64,000 bases of DNA from Thermoleophilaceae bacterium. GTDB lineage: Bacteria > Actinomycetota > Thermoleophilia > Solirubrobacterales > Thermoleophilaceae. The position numbers were made by a program, and so were the translations under genes. Shown piece by piece: positions 29,949-40,529 of the stretch; position 1 is the first letter of the stretch; every line of letters starts with the position of its first letter. The notes beneath the pieces are model-generated. The model saw only the letters and a program-made list of their open reading frames with translations. It was not told where the DNA came from and did no database searches. The stretch covers positions 112,182 through 176,181 of the forward strand of contig JBBDYQ010000010.1 of NCBI GenBank assembly GCA_040901445.1, given 5' to 3'.

Positions 29949-31063
29949 CAGCTCTTCCCCTCCCCGTCGAAGAGGCGGTCGCGCGGATTGTCTCCGAGCA
30001 CGGCCTCGAGTGCGTCGACGGCCTCGCGTTGCTGCTTGGTGAGCGAGCGCGGGACGTCCACGGCCAGCCGGTAGTGGATGTCGCCCTTGCCGCGGCCACC
30101 GAGCTTGGGTGGCCCCTCACCGCGCAGCCGCTGCACCGTCCCGTGCTGGGTGCCCGCGGGCACGCGGATGCGCTTGGAGCCGTTGAGCGTGGGCACGTCG
30201 ATGGTGCTCCCGCGGATGGCCTCGACGATCGTGATGGGCACCTCCACCTCGAGGTGGTCGCCCTTGCGCCTGAAGACCGTGGACGGCGCCACGCGGGTGA
30301 CCACGTAGAGGTCGCCCGGCGGGCCGCCACGCCGGCCGGCCTCCCCCTTGCCGCCCAGGCGCACCCTGCTGCCGTCGCGCACACCCGCGGGGATGTTGAC
30401 CTTGTAGCGCTTGACCTGGCGGGTGTGGCCGCTGCCGCTGCAGGTGGAGCACGGGTCCTCGATGCGCGTGCCCGTGCCGCCGCACGTGCGGCAGGGCTGG
30501 GAGATGGAGAACAGGCCCTGCGACTCGGCTTCCACGCCGCGCCCGGCGCAGGCCGGGCAGACGGTGGGACTGGTGCCGGGCTTGGCGCCGGTGCCGTGGC
30601 AGGTGGGGCAGGGCGCCGACAGCGGCACCGTGACCGGCACCTGCGCGCCCTCCATGGCCTGCTCGAAGGAGATGTGGACCTCGGTCTCGAGGTCGCGTCC
30701 GCGCTCGGCCCGCGCCGCGCCCGCGCCGCCCCGCCCGGCGGCCCCGCCGAAGAGGTCGGAGAGGATGTCGCCGATGCCGCCGCCGAAGGCGCCGCCCGCC
30801 CCGCCGCCGGTGCGGAAGCTGCCCGGGTCGAAGCCGGTGCCGAAGATCCCGCCGCCCGCGTCGTAGCGCTTGCGCTTCTCGGGATCGGACAGGATCGAGT
30901 AGGCCTCCTGGACCTCCTTGAAGCGCTCCTCGGCCTTGGGGTCGTCCGGGTTGCGGTCGGGGTGGTGCGTGCGCGCGAGCTTGCGGTAGGCCTTCTTGAT
31001 CTCCTCGTCGGAGGCCTTCCGCTCGACGCCGAGCGTCTTGTATGGGTCCTTGACCGCAGGCAT
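29948..31063 (-). CDS. dnaJ: Hsp40 co-chaperone DnaJ
   Basis: DnaJ delivers substrates to DnaK and stimulates its ATPase. The J domain starts '[20 protein letters not shown]' with the HPD motif in '[13 protein letters not shown]'-like context (HHPDRN). A Gly-rich linker follows, then four CxxCxGxG zinc repeats ('CPTCHGTG', 'CPACAGRG', 'CRTCGGTG', 'CSTCSGSG') and the two beta substrate domains. At 371 residues it is full length. It starts nine bases after grpE and its stop overlaps hspR. Confidence 0.96.
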   Translation of the reverse strand: MPAVKDPYKTLGVERKASDEEIKKAYRKLARTHHPDRNPDDPKAEERFKEVQEAYSILSDPEKRKRYDAGGGIFGTGFDPGSFRTGGGAGGAFGGGIGDILSDLFGGAAGRGGAGAARAERGRDLETEVHISFEQAMEGAQVPVTVPLSAPCPTCHGTGAKPGTSPTVCPACAGRGVEAESQGLFSISQPCRTCGGTGTRIEDPCSTCSGSGHTRQVKRYKVNIPAGVRDGSRVRLGGKGEAGRRGGPPGDLYVVTRVAPSTVFRRKGDHLEVEVPITIVEAIRGSTIDVPTLNGSKRIRVPAGTQHGTVQRLRGEGPPKLGGRGKGDIHYRLAVDVPRSLTKQQREAVDALEAVLGDNPRDRLFDGEGKS

Positions 31064-31072
31064 CAGCCGCTC

Positions 31073-31728
31073 CTAGCCGGATACCACCACGCGGGCAGGA
31101 CGCAGCACCGCGCCGTTGAGCGTGTAGCCCCTCTCCACCACGTCGAGCACGACGCCCGAGCCCGCGCCGTCCTGCGCGGGGCGGGTGGAGAGCGCCTCGT
31201 GGCGCTCGGGGTCGAACGGCTGACCGGCCGGGTCGAAGCCCTCTACGCCGGCGCGCGCCAGCACGCCGACGAGCTCGGAGTGCACGAGCCGCACGCCGTC
31301 GGACAGGTGCTCCTCCCCGGGCTGCGCGCTGCCGAGTGCGCGCTCGAGGTTGTCCAGCACCGGCAGCAGCTCGCGCACGAGCCCGGCCTTGGCACGCTCG
31401 CCCGCGGCGGCGGCCTCGCGCGCGGCGCGCTTGCGATAGTTCTCGAAGTCCGCCTGGGCCCGGCGGGCGAGATCGAGGTACTCGTCCCGCTCGCGCTGGG
31501 CACGCGCGAGCGGATCCGCCTCGTCCTCGTCCTCCTCGGCGTCGGGCTCCGCCAGCGGGCCGGACGCCTCACGGGCCGCCTTCGCCCCCGGCTCGGGCTC
31601 GGGGGTGTGCCCCTCGAGCCCCCCCGGCCGCCGCGCCGCGGTGTCGTGCTCGGCCTCGGCGGCGGGATCGCCGCTGCCGGCGGGCTCGGCGGGGTCGGCC
31701 TCGTGCGGGAGCGGGCGCTCTCGTTCGC

Positions 31729-31732
<4 letters not shown>
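31073..31732 (-). CDS. grpE: Nucleotide exchange factor GrpE
   Basis: GrpE releases ADP from DnaK. After a long acidic, Pro/Glu-rich N-terminal region (about 1-75) it shows the GrpE helix '[20 protein letters not shown]', the '[12 protein letters not shown]' core and the beta-wing signature '[17 protein letters not shown]' with '[20 protein letters not shown]'. The ATG overlaps the dnaK stop by four bases (31729-31732). Confidence 0.95.
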
Positions 31733-33639
<1,907 letters not shown>

Positions 33640-33881
33640 GTTGGGTGTGCCTCCTGGCTTCAGGTTCTGGTGAAAGAAATCTGAGTGTCAGTGTGGCAGA
33701 TCATGTGCCGACCGCCAACCCCGGTCGGGGTGCTGGGCAATCCGCGCTGCGGCGGCCGGGGTGCAACGGCGCCGTGTGGTGGACCAGCAGCGCCCGTGCG
33801 AGCACCTCCCTCGATGCCGATCCGGCACCGCGTCGTCCACCGGCGCGCCGGCACCAAGCGCCGAACGATGCGGCCGCGGGG
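33640..33881. promoter_or_regulatory. dnaK upstream region (242 bases)
   Basis: The region between the EamA gene and dnaK must hold the heat-shock operon promoter. ATCTG (33679-33683) and CAGAT (33697-33701) form an inverted repeat with a 13-base spacer about 40-60 bases before dnaK. TTCA/TGAA arms occur at about 33659-33674. Neither matches the HAIR consensus well, and I cannot assign -35/-10 hexamers with confidence. The rest (33710-33881) shows no gene. Confidence 0.35.
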
Positions 33882-34763
33882 TCAGGTCTCCGGCAGGGGC
33901 TGCGGCGGGCGCAGACGGGGGACGAGCTCCACGGCCACGATCGCCGCGAGGATGAGGGCGGCGCCCGCCCACGAGACGGCCGACAGGCGCTCGTCCGCCA
34001 GCAGCCAGCCGAACAGGCCGGCGAACGCCGGCTCGGACGCGAGGATGAGCGCCGTGCGCGCCGGCGGCGCGTGCTGCTGGGCGTAGGTCTGCACGAAGAA
34101 GCCGAGAGCACTGGCCACCAGCGATGTCACCAGCAGCGCCGACCAGACCGTCCAGCCGCTCGGCGCCTGGACGTCCCCGGCCACCCCGGCCACCGCGAGG
34201 CACACGAAGCCGCACACGCCGAGCTGCACGGCCAGCAGCGCGCCCACGTCGTGCTCGGCCACCGCCCGCGCGGTCACGAGGATGTGGGCGGCGAATGCGA
34301 TCGCGCAGAGGAACACCAGGCCGTCGCCGCGCAGGTCGAGGTCGCTGCCGGCCCCCGACAGCAGGTACAGGCCGAGCGCGGACACAGCGGCCGCCGCCCA
34401 CCCGACCGGCGTGATGCGGTCGCGCAGGAACACCGCTCCCATCAATGGCGTGAGCACCACGAACAGGCCGGTGATGAAGCCGGCGTTGGACGCGGTGGTC
34501 TCCTCCAGGCCGAGCGTCTGGCAGACGTAGCCGGCCGTGAGGAAGACGCCCATCAGCAGCCCGGCGCGCCAGCCCGCGGCCGGCAGGGCGCGCAGCCGCT
34601 TCCGGAAGATCAGCGCCACCAGCAGCGCGGCGGGCACGAAGCGGTAGCCGAGGAACGCCATCGTGGGCAGCAGCTCGATGGCGTCCTGGACCATCACGAA
34701 CGTCAGGCCCCAGACGGAGGCGATCCCCACGAGCGCGGTCTCCGCGCCGCGCTCTCGGCTCAC
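33882..34763 (-). CDS. EamA/DMT-family transporter (second, 293 aa)
   Basis: Ten hydrophobic segments in two EamA halves: 'ALVGIASVWGLTFVMVQDAI', 'LGLEETTASNAGFITGLFVV', 'LTPLMGAVFLRDRITPVGW' and 'ILASEPAFAGLFGWLLADER'. This is the typical RhtA/YdcZ-like carrier layout, exporting an unknown metabolite. The GTG start overlaps the nth stop (GTGA, 34760-34763), an odd pairing of a permease with a repair enzyme that probably reflects genome compaction. It is not closely similar to the EamA protein at 16391. Confidence 0.88.
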   Translation of the reverse strand: MSRERGAETALVGIASVWGLTFVMVQDAIELLPTMAFLGYRFVPAALLVALIFRKRLRALPAAGWRAGLLMGVFLTAGYVCQTLGLEETTASNAGFITGLFVVLTPLMGAVFLRDRITPVGWAAAAVSALGLYLLSGAGSDLDLRGDGLVFLCAIAFAAHILVTARAVAEHDVGALLAVQLGVCGFVCLAVAGVAGDVQAPSGWTVWSALLVTSLVASALGFFVQTYAQQHAPPARTALILASEPAFAGLFGWLLADERLSAVSWAGAALILAAIVAVELVPRLRPPQPLPET

Positions 34764-35443
34764 GCCTTCGCCGCCCGCCGCAGCTCGCGCCCGTACGGGC
34801 ACATCCGCAGCAGCGGGCACTCGCCACAGCGAGGCGCCCGCGCGGTGCACGTACGCCGCCCGTGGCGGATGAGCAGCACGTGCAGCTCGTACGCGTCCTC
34901 CGGATCCGCGATCCGGAGCATGTCGTCGTGCATCTCGTCGAAGGACGCGCCTGGCCGGAACAGCCCCAGGCGCGCGCCCACGCGCGAGACGTGCGTGTCC
35001 ACCGGGATGTCCGGCAGCCCGTACGAGAAGAGCAGCACGCACGCGGCCGTCTTGCGCCCCACGCCGGGCAGCGAGCACAGGTACGCGCGCGACTCCTCCA
35101 GCGGCGCGTGCTCGATCCAGGCGAGGTCGTCGTCCCCCAGCGCCCGCAGGATCTCCCGGATGCGGACGGCCTTGGTGGGCGCCAGCCCGCCCGGGCGGAT
35201 GGCCTCCTCCAGCTCGATCACCGGCGCGTCGCGCACCTGGGCCCAGGTCGCGAAGCGGTCGCGCAGGCGCCCGTAGGCCACGTCGCGGTTGCGGTCGTTG
35301 GTGTTCTGCGAGAGCACCGTGAGCACGAGCTCGTCCAAGGGCGCGCGGTGGGGATCGAGCACGGGGCGCCCGTACTCGGACCGCAGGCGGTCGCGGATCG
35401 CGCGCACCCGGCGCTTGGTGGGTCGGTTCCACTCGGTGGCCAT
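34760..35443 (-). CDS. nth: Endonuclease III (base-excision DNA glycosylase/AP lyase)
   Basis: Nth removes oxidised pyrimidines. The helix-hairpin-helix 'LPGVGRKTAACVLLFSYG' contains the catalytic Lys, followed by 'IPVDTHVSRVGARLGL' with the catalytic Asp. The C-terminal C-x6-C-x2-C-x5-C set ('CTARAPRCGECPLLRMC') binds 4Fe-4S. Length is 227 residues from ATG 35443. The longer open frame upstream overlaps the divergent hydrolase gene. A TACCAT hexamer ten bases before the ATG is a possible -10 and overlaps the start of that neighbour. Confidence 0.94.
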   Translation of the reverse strand: MATEWNRPTKRRVRAIRDRLRSEYGRPVLDPHRAPLDELVLTVLSQNTNDRNRDVAYGRLRDRFATWAQVRDAPVIELEEAIRPGGLAPTKAVRIREILRALGDDDLAWIEHAPLEESRAYLCSLPGVGRKTAACVLLFSYGLPDIPVDTHVSRVGARLGLFRPGASFDEMHDDMLRIADPEDAYELHVLLIRHGRRTCTARAPRCGECPLLRMCPYGRELRRAAKA

Positions 35444-35449
35444 CGGGCG

Positions 35450-36271
35450 ATGGATGGTATGAAGCGCGCCGTGCAGGGCGAGATCGACGGCACGGAGACC
35501 TTCTGGCACGAGGCGCGGGCACGCACGCCTGCGCCCGTCCTCTACGTGCACGGCGTGCCCACCAGCGGCGACGAGTGGCTGCCGTTCCTCGAGCGCACGG
35601 GAGGCGTGGCGCCGGACCTGCCCGGGTTCGGCCGCTCCGCCAAGCCGCACGCCTTCCGCTACTCGATCGACGGCTACCGGGAGTTCCTGCGCGCGTTCGT
35701 GTACGCGCGCGGGCTCGAGCGCTTCTCCCTGGTCGTGCACGACTGGGGGGCGGTGGGCCTGGCGCTGGCGCAGGCGGTCCCCGAGCGCGTGGAGCGGCTG
35801 GTGGTGATGAACGCGGTCCCGTTCCTGCCCGGCTACCGCTGGCACCGCATCGCCCGCGTGTGGCGGACGCCCGTGGCCGGTGAGCTGGCGATGGGGTCCA
35901 CGCTCAAGCGGAGCTTTCGGCTGATCTCGCGCGAGTCCAACGTCACGCCCGGTCCGATGCCGCCGGAGTTCATCGACATGGTGTGGCGCCACTGGGACCA
36001 GGGCACGATGCGCGCCATCCTCAAGCTGTATCGCTCCGGGCCGCCCGCCGTGCTCGCCGCGGCGGGTGAGCGGCTGGGCGAGCTGCGCTGCCCGGCGCTC
36101 GTGCTATGGGGGGAGCAGGACCCCTACATCGGGGCGGAGTTCGCGCAGCGCTACGCCGACGCGCTCGGCGGCGACGCGCGCGTGGAGGTGCTCACCGACG
36201 CCGGGCACTGGCCGTGGATCGACCGGCCGGACGTGGTGGACACGGTCGCGGCATTCCTGGGCGCCCGGTAG
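35450..36271 (+). CDS. Haloalkane dehalogenase/epoxide hydrolase-like alpha/beta hydrolase
   Basis: The 273-residue enzyme has the oxyanion motif 'YVHGVPTSGDEW', the nucleophile elbow 'LVVHDWGAVGLALA' with Asp as nucleophile, the acid in 'LWGEQDPYIG' and the catalytic His in 'DAGHWPWIDRP'. The V-H-D-W-G elbow is that of haloalkane dehalogenases and epoxide hydrolases. Two ATGs (35450, 35459) are possible starts. It lies six bases from the divergent nth start. The following SDR gene begins 12 bases after its stop; a hydrolase followed by an SDR recalls the domain order of mycobacterial EphD. Confidence 0.85.
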   Translation: MDGMKRAVQGEIDGTETFWHEARARTPAPVLYVHGVPTSGDEWLPFLERTGGVAPDLPGFGRSAKPHAFRYSIDGYREFLRAFVYARGLERFSLVVHDWGAVGLALAQAVPERVERLVVMNAVPFLPGYRWHRIARVWRTPVAGELAMGSTLKRSFRLISRESNVTPGPMPPEFIDMVWRHWDQGTMRAILKLYRSGPPAVLAAAGERLGELRCPALVLWGEQDPYIGAEFAQRYADALGGDARVEVLTDAGHWPWIDRPDVVDTVAAFLGAR

Positions 36272-36283
36272 GGTCGCGCCCTC

Positions 36284-37120
36284 ATGGCGGCCCACTTCAG
36301 CGGCAAGGTCTGCGTGGTCACCGGCGCCGGCTCGGGGATAGGGCGCTCCACGGCCCTGCTATTCGCCAGGCTCGGCGCCAATGTGCACGTGGCGGAGCTC
36401 GACGAGGAGCGCGCTCGGGCCGTCGTCGCCGAGATCGAGGCGGCCGGCGGCAAGGCCACGGCACACGTCACCGACGTGACGGACGCAGCCGCCGTCGAGA
36501 CGCTGGCCGAGGCGGTGTACGCGGCGAACGGCGCGGTGGACGTCCTCCACAACAACGCCGGCATCGGGCACGGCGGGCCGGTGGAGGAGACCACGCTCGA
36601 GGACTGGCAGCGCGTGATCGCCGTGAACCTGATGGGCGTCGTCCACGGCGTGCACTTCTTCGTGCCGCGGATGCTCGCCCAGGGCCGCCCCGCGCACATC
36701 GTCAACACCGCTTCGCTGGCCGGGCTCGTGGCGACTCCGGAGCTCGTCCCGTACGCAACCACCAAGCACGCCGTCGTGGGGCTGACCGAGTCGCTGAACG
36801 CGGAGCTCGCGGGCCGCGGGATCCACGTGAGCGCCATCTGCCCGGGGATAATCAACACGAACATCGTCGCCACGGCCACCATGCGGGGCGACCTCGGGCG
36901 GCGCCAGGGCCGGGCCGTCGAGTTCTACGAGCGCCGCGGCGCCTCGCCGGACGTGGTGGCCGAGGCCGTGGTGGACGCCGTGCGGCGCAAGCGCCTGATC
37001 CGCACCACCCCGCGCTGGCACGTGGCGCCGAGCTGGGCGATCCGCCGCCTCTCGCCGCGGCTGGGGCAGTTCGCCGCACGTGCCACCACACGCGCGACGA
37101 CCCGGCTCACGGGCGGCTGA
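36284..37120 (+). CDS. Short-chain dehydrogenase/reductase (SDR)
   Basis: A classical SDR of 278 residues: cofactor loop 'VVTGAGSGIGRSTALLFARL', 'DVLHNNAGIGHGG', the active-site Ser in 'NTASLAGLVATPELV' and Tyr/Lys in 'PYATTKHAV'. An acidic residue after beta-2 ('AELDEERA') suggests NAD(H) preference. The substrate is unknown. TAGGGT (36269-36274), overlapping the stop of the hydrolase gene, lies nine bases before the ATG, so the gene may also be transcribed alone as a leaderless mRNA. Confidence 0.9.
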   Translation: MAAHFSGKVCVVTGAGSGIGRSTALLFARLGANVHVAELDEERARAVVAEIEAAGGKATAHVTDVTDAAAVETLAEAVYAANGAVDVLHNNAGIGHGGPVEETTLEDWQRVIAVNLMGVVHGVHFFVPRMLAQGRPAHIVNTASLAGLVATPELVPYATTKHAVVGLTESLNAELAGRGIHVSAICPGIINTNIVATATMRGDLGRRQGRAVEFYERRGASPDVVAEAVVDAVRRKRLIRTTPRWHVAPSWAIRRLSPRLGQFAARATTRATTRLTGG

Positions 37121-37200
37121 GACACCGAGCCGAGGAGCGGCGGCCCCTGAGCCTGGGGGCACCAGGTCGATGCTGCACCGGGGGGACTGAGCCGGCGGCA

Positions 37201-37227
37201 GCCGGGCGGCTTCCCTCGCCGTCCGGC
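37201..37227. terminator. Hairpin upstream of the GT-C-like gene
   Basis: GCCGGGCGG (37201-37209) pairs with CCGTCCGGC (37219-37227) through nine base pairs including one G-U, with a nine-base loop. It sits just before the TAGCCT -10 at 37228, so it may end SDR transcription. Confidence 0.4.
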
Positions 37228-37242
37228 TAGCCTTGTCCCATC

Positions 37243-38934
37243 GTGCTGCGGCTCTCCGCGTCCGCCCCGCCGCGGCCGGCCCCCCGCTCCCGGGCGCCTG
37301 AACCCGCCCCGGCGCCCGCCGCGCCGCGCAGCATCCCCTTCGAGCGCCTCGCGCCGGCGCTGGTCGCCGCCCTGCTCGCCGCCGTCTATCTGCTGGTCGA
37401 GCCGCGCACCGTGGACTTCGCCGCGCACGAGTTCCGGACCGACCTCTTCGCGCGCGAGGGCTTCACGCTCTGGAACGGCCAGTGGTACGGCGGGCACCAC
37501 ACGGTGGCCTACAGCGTGCTCTTCCCGCCGCTCGCGTGGCTGCTCTCACCCGCGCTCGTCGGCGCGGTTTCCGCCGTGGCGTCCGCCGCGCTGTTCGAGC
37601 CGCTCGCCCGCGGGCGCTGGGGCGAGCGAGCGCGCTGGGGAGCGCTGTGGTTCGGAGTGGGCAGCGCCACGCTGCTCTTCACCGGCCGCCTGCCGTTCGG
37701 GATGGGGGTGGCACTCGGGATCGCGGCGCTGCTCGCGCTCCAGCGCCGGCGGCCCGCGCTCGCCGCCGTGCTCGCCGTCCTGTGCTCGCTGGCGAGCCCC
37801 GTCGCCGGGCTCTTCCTCGCGCTGGCCGGCGTGGCGCTGGGCTTCGCCGGGCTGCGCCTGCCCGGCGAGGCGCCGCGCTCCGACGACCGAGCAGCCCGCC
37901 GCGACGGCGCCCTGATCGCCGCCGCGTCGCTCACCCCGCCGGTGCTGCTGGCGCTCGCGTTCCCGGAGGGCGGCCACGAGCCCTTCGTGCTCTCCGCCTT
38001 CCTGCCGTTGCCGCTGTTCGCGCTGGGCGCCGCCCTGCTGCTCCCGGCCCGCGAGCACGCGCTGCGGATCGGCGCCGCGCTGTACGGGCTCGCCGGCATC
38101 GCCGCCTGGTTGATCGAGACGCCCATGGGCGGCAACGCGGTCCGGCTGGGCGCCCTGTTCGGCGGTCCGGTCCTGCTCTGCGCGCTCGGCTGGTCGGGCT
38201 CCCCCCGCCGGCGCGCGCTGCTCGCCGCGGGCTTTCTCGCGCTCGCCGTCTGGCAGTGGTCGCCCGCGGTGCGCGACGTCGTGAAGTCGATCGAGGACCC
38301 CTCGGCCGAGGCCGCCTACTACGCGCCGCTGCTCGACTTCCTGCGCGAGCACCCGGGCGAGGGGCGGATCGAGATCCCCTTCACCCGCAGCCACTGGGAG
38401 GCGGCGGAGATCGCTCCCGAGTTCCCGCTGGCGCGCGGCTGGCAGCGGCAGCTCGACGTGGGGCGCAACCAGATCTTCTACGACGGCGTGCTCAACGACC
38501 TGACCTACGCCTCATGGCTCGCCGAGCACGGCGTGCGCTACGTGGCCCTCCCGAGCGCGAAGCCCGACTACAGCGCGTATGGCGAGCGCGCCCTCGTGGA
38601 GCGCGACCCCGGCTACCTGCGGGAGGTCTGGAGCTCGCAGCACTGGCGCGTGTACGAGGTGCTGCTGCCGCACCCGCTCGTGATCTCCGACCGCGACGCC
38701 GACATTCGCCTGGTGGAGATGAGATCGGACGAGTTCATCCTCGACGTGCGCGAGCCGGGCAGCGCGCTCGTGCGGGCCAGCTGGACGCCGTACTGGAAGG
38801 CGCACGGCGGCTGCGTGGAGCGCGATGGCGACTGGACGCGGGTCAGCGCGAGCGAAGCCGGCCGCCTGCGCGTGACCACGACCTTCTCGGTCGAACGGGT
38901 GGTGTCCCGTGGTCAGAGGTGCAGCAAACCGTAA
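37243..38934 (+). CDS. Large polytopic membrane protein, GT-C glycosyltransferase-like (563 aa)
   Basis: A Pro-rich cytosolic N-terminus (1-30) precedes about nine to eleven hydrophobic segments up to residue ~350. The first extracytosolic loop has 'DFAAHEFRTDLFAREGFTLW' and 'WYGGHHTVAYSVLFPPLAW', where paired acidic and His residues resemble the loop-1 catalytic region of GT-C enzymes. The C-terminal ~200 residues are soluble. I infer a lipid-phosphate-sugar-dependent glycosyltransferase or a close relative; no named family is certain. The GTG is nine bases after TAGCCT (37228-37233). It begins the run leading to the inositol-lipid genes. Confidence 0.6.
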   Translation: MLRLSASAPPRPAPRSRAPEPAPAPAAPRSIPFERLAPALVAALLAAVYLLVEPRTVDFAAHEFRTDLFAREGFTLWNGQWYGGHHTVAYSVLFPPLAWLLSPALVGAVSAVASAALFEPLARGRWGERARWGALWFGVGSATLLFTGRLPFGMGVALGIAALLALQRRRPALAAVLAVLCSLASPVAGLFLALAGVALGFAGLRLPGEAPRSDDRAARRDGALIAAASLTPPVLLALAFPEGGHEPFVLSAFLPLPLFALGAALLLPAREHALRIGAALYGLAGIAAWLIETPMGGNAVRLGALFGGPVLLCALGWSGSPRRRALLAAGFLALAVWQWSPAVRDVVKSIEDPSAEAAYYAPLLDFLREHPGEGRIEIPFTRSHWEAAEIAPEFPLARGWQRQLDVGRNQIFYDGVLNDLTYASWLAEHGVRYVALPSAKPDYSAYGERALVERDPGYLREVWSSQHWRVYEVLLPHPLVISDRDADIRLVEMRSDEFILDVREPGSALVRASWTPYWKAHGGCVERDGDWTRVSASEAGRLRVTTTFSVERVVSRGQRCSKP

Positions 38935-38968
38935 CCGCGGGCGCCCGCATGGCCGGTAAGCTGGCCGG

Positions 38969-39748
38969 ATGAATCGGGCGTGGTACTGGAGCTCGCGGTG
39001 GCTCCCCCAGGGGTGGTTCGACGCACTCAGGCAGCTGGCGCTGTTCGCCGGCGCCTACTACCTCTACCGCATCGTCCGCGGCTTCACGGATGGCAGCGCC
39101 GACGTGGCATTCGACAACGCGCGCGACCTTGTGGCCATCGAGCGCAACATGGGGCTGTTCTTCGAGCCCGGCCTCCAGGACTGGGTTCAGGCCCATGCCA
39201 CGGTGCTGCTGGACGGCGCCAACTGGATGTACGTGAACTCGCACTTCGTGGTCACCACCACGTTCCTGATCTGGCTCTACCTGTTCCGCAACGAGTCCTA
39301 CTACTACGTGCGCAACCTCTTCATGATCGCCATGGGCCTGGCCCTGGTGGGCTACCTCGTCTACCCCACGGCGCCGCCGCGCTTCCTGCCCGAGTGGGGC
39401 TTCGAGGACTCCGTGGCCGCCTTCGTGGGAGAGGAGACCGCCAGCAGCGCCGGCGTCCTCTACAACCCCTACGCCGCGGTGCCCAGCATGCACGTGGCGT
39501 TCGCCCTCATGATCGCCATCCCCGCCATCCAGCTCGTGCGGTCGGCCGCGCTCAAGGCCGCCTGGGCCACCTACCCGCTCATCGTCACCTTCGTCGTGGT
39601 GGTCACCGCCAACCACTTCTGGCTCGACGCCGCCCTCGGCGTGGCCGTCGCGGCGGTGTCGGCCTGGGCGGCCAGTGCCGCGCTTGCCCGTGCGCGACCG
39701 CATGCGTGGGCCTGGCGCACGCAGGTCCAGGCCGAGGCATCGGCTTGA
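38969..39748 (+). CDS. PAP2-superfamily AUR1-like membrane phosphotransferase/phosphatase
   Basis: The 259-residue protein has about six hydrophobic segments and the PAP2_3 (inositolphosphotransferase) motifs 'YLVYPTAPPRFLPEWG', 'YNPYAAVPSMHVAFALM' (catalytic His) and 'TANHFWLDAALGV' (second catalytic His and Asp). Fungal AUR1 and mycobacterial relatives move inositol phosphate between lipids; other members dephosphorylate lipid phosphates. Next to a phosphatidylinositol-phosphate synthase-like gene and ino1, a role as phosphatase or inositol-phosphate transferase is plausible. TAAGCT (38957-38962) is six bases before the ATG. Its TGA overlaps the TTG start of the next gene. Confidence 0.8.
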   Translation: MNRAWYWSSRWLPQGWFDALRQLALFAGAYYLYRIVRGFTDGSADVAFDNARDLVAIERNMGLFFEPGLQDWVQAHATVLLDGANWMYVNSHFVVTTTFLIWLYLFRNESYYYVRNLFMIAMGLALVGYLVYPTAPPRFLPEWGFEDSVAAFVGEETASSAGVLYNPYAAVPSMHVAFALMIAIPAIQLVRSAALKAAWATYPLIVTFVVVVTANHFWLDAALGVAVAAVSAWAASAALARARPHAWAWRTQVQAEASA

Positions 39749-40410
39749 CCGAGCCCGCGCAGGAGCCCGCCTCGCAGAGCGGGGCGGGACGGCGCCCGCG
39801 CGGGGGCGGGCGCAAGCCGGGCGAGATGCGCGCACTGGCCCGCAACCGCCTGATCGAGTCCCGCCTCACGCCCAACGCCATCTCGATGACCGGCCTGGTG
39901 CTCAACGTCGTGGCCGCCGTCCTCATCACCCAGCGCCTGTTCTTCCTCGCAGGCATCGCCTTCATCGTCGGCTCGGTGTGCGACACGCTGGACGGCCGCT
40001 ACTCCCGCATGTCCGGTAAGGGCACGCCGTTCGGCGCCTTCCTCGACTCCACTCTCGACCGCGTGGAGGAGGGCATCGTGCTCGTCGCGGTGGCGGCCTA
40101 CTTCGCCGCAGTCAAGCAGGATGACTTCGCCGTGGCCGCCGTGGTGGTCACGGTGCTCGGCTCGCTCATGGTCAGCTACACACGCGCACGCGCCGAGGCG
40201 CTCGGCGTCGAGTGCAAGGTGGGCGTGGCCACGCGCGCGGTCCGGGTGGTGATCCTCTCCATCGGCCTCGTGTTCGCCAGGGGGGCCGGGATCGGCGACT
40301 TCGAACTGCTGGCGCCGGCCATCTACGTGCTGGCCGTGCTCACCACCTTCACCATGCTCCAGCGCATCTTCCACGTGCGCTCCGAGCTCCTGAAAGCCGA
40401 CGCGGCGTAA
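39745..40410 (+). CDS. CDP-alcohol phosphatidyltransferase, phosphatidylinositol-phosphate synthase-like
   Basis: The CDP-AP signature is present as 'DTLDGRYSRMSGKGTPFGAF' followed by 'LDSTLDR': D-x2-D-G-x2-(A/S)-R-x8-G-x3-D-x3-D, with Ser in the usual Ala place. Six hydrophobic segments fit the family. In actinobacteria the related enzyme condenses CDP-diacylglycerol with inositol-3-phosphate to give phosphatidylinositol phosphate. The inositol-3-phosphate synthase gene next door supports that substrate. A TTG overlapping the previous stop (TTGA) is the likely start; ATG 39826 would remove only a Gly/Arg-rich leader. Confidence 0.85.
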   Translation: MTEPAQEPASQSGAGRRPRGGGRKPGEMRALARNRLIESRLTPNAISMTGLVLNVVAAVLITQRLFFLAGIAFIVGSVCDTLDGRYSRMSGKGTPFGAFLDSTLDRVEEGIVLVAVAAYFAAVKQDDFAVAAVVVTVLGSLMVSYTRARAEALGVECKVGVATRAVRVVILSIGLVFARGAGIGDFELLAPAIYVLAVLTTFTMLQRIFHVRSELLKADAA

Positions 40411-40429
40411 CCGAACTGCCCTCAGGCCG

Positions 40430-40529
40430 TAGGATCCCTTCGGGGGGAGAACCCGACGTGCTGAGCTTTTAGGCCGCTGAGCAGGCGATCCGTGCCGCCG
40501 CGGCATCTGTCATATCCAGGAGGAACTTC
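40430..40529 (+). promoter_or_regulatory. ino1 promoter and ~88-base leader
   Basis: TAGGAT (40430-40435) is a likely -10, putting transcription start near 40442. The leader carries two copies of GCTGAGC (40471-40477 and 40488-40494), a short TGCCGCCGCGGCA hairpin and an AGGAGG ribosome site (40519-40524) before the TTG. It is one of the few long leaders in the window. I considered a riboswitch but see no match to a class I know. Confidence 0.4.

Noticed and set aside
33660..33857. Small minus-strand open frame (65 codons) in the dnaK upstream region
   Set aside because: No ribosome site, no recognisable motif, and composition matches random high-GC frames.
40430..40529. c-di-AMP (ydaO-type) or other known riboswitch before ino1
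   Set aside because: GGAGAACCC-like letters occur, but the remaining conserved blocks are absent and the predicted transcript start excludes part of the match.
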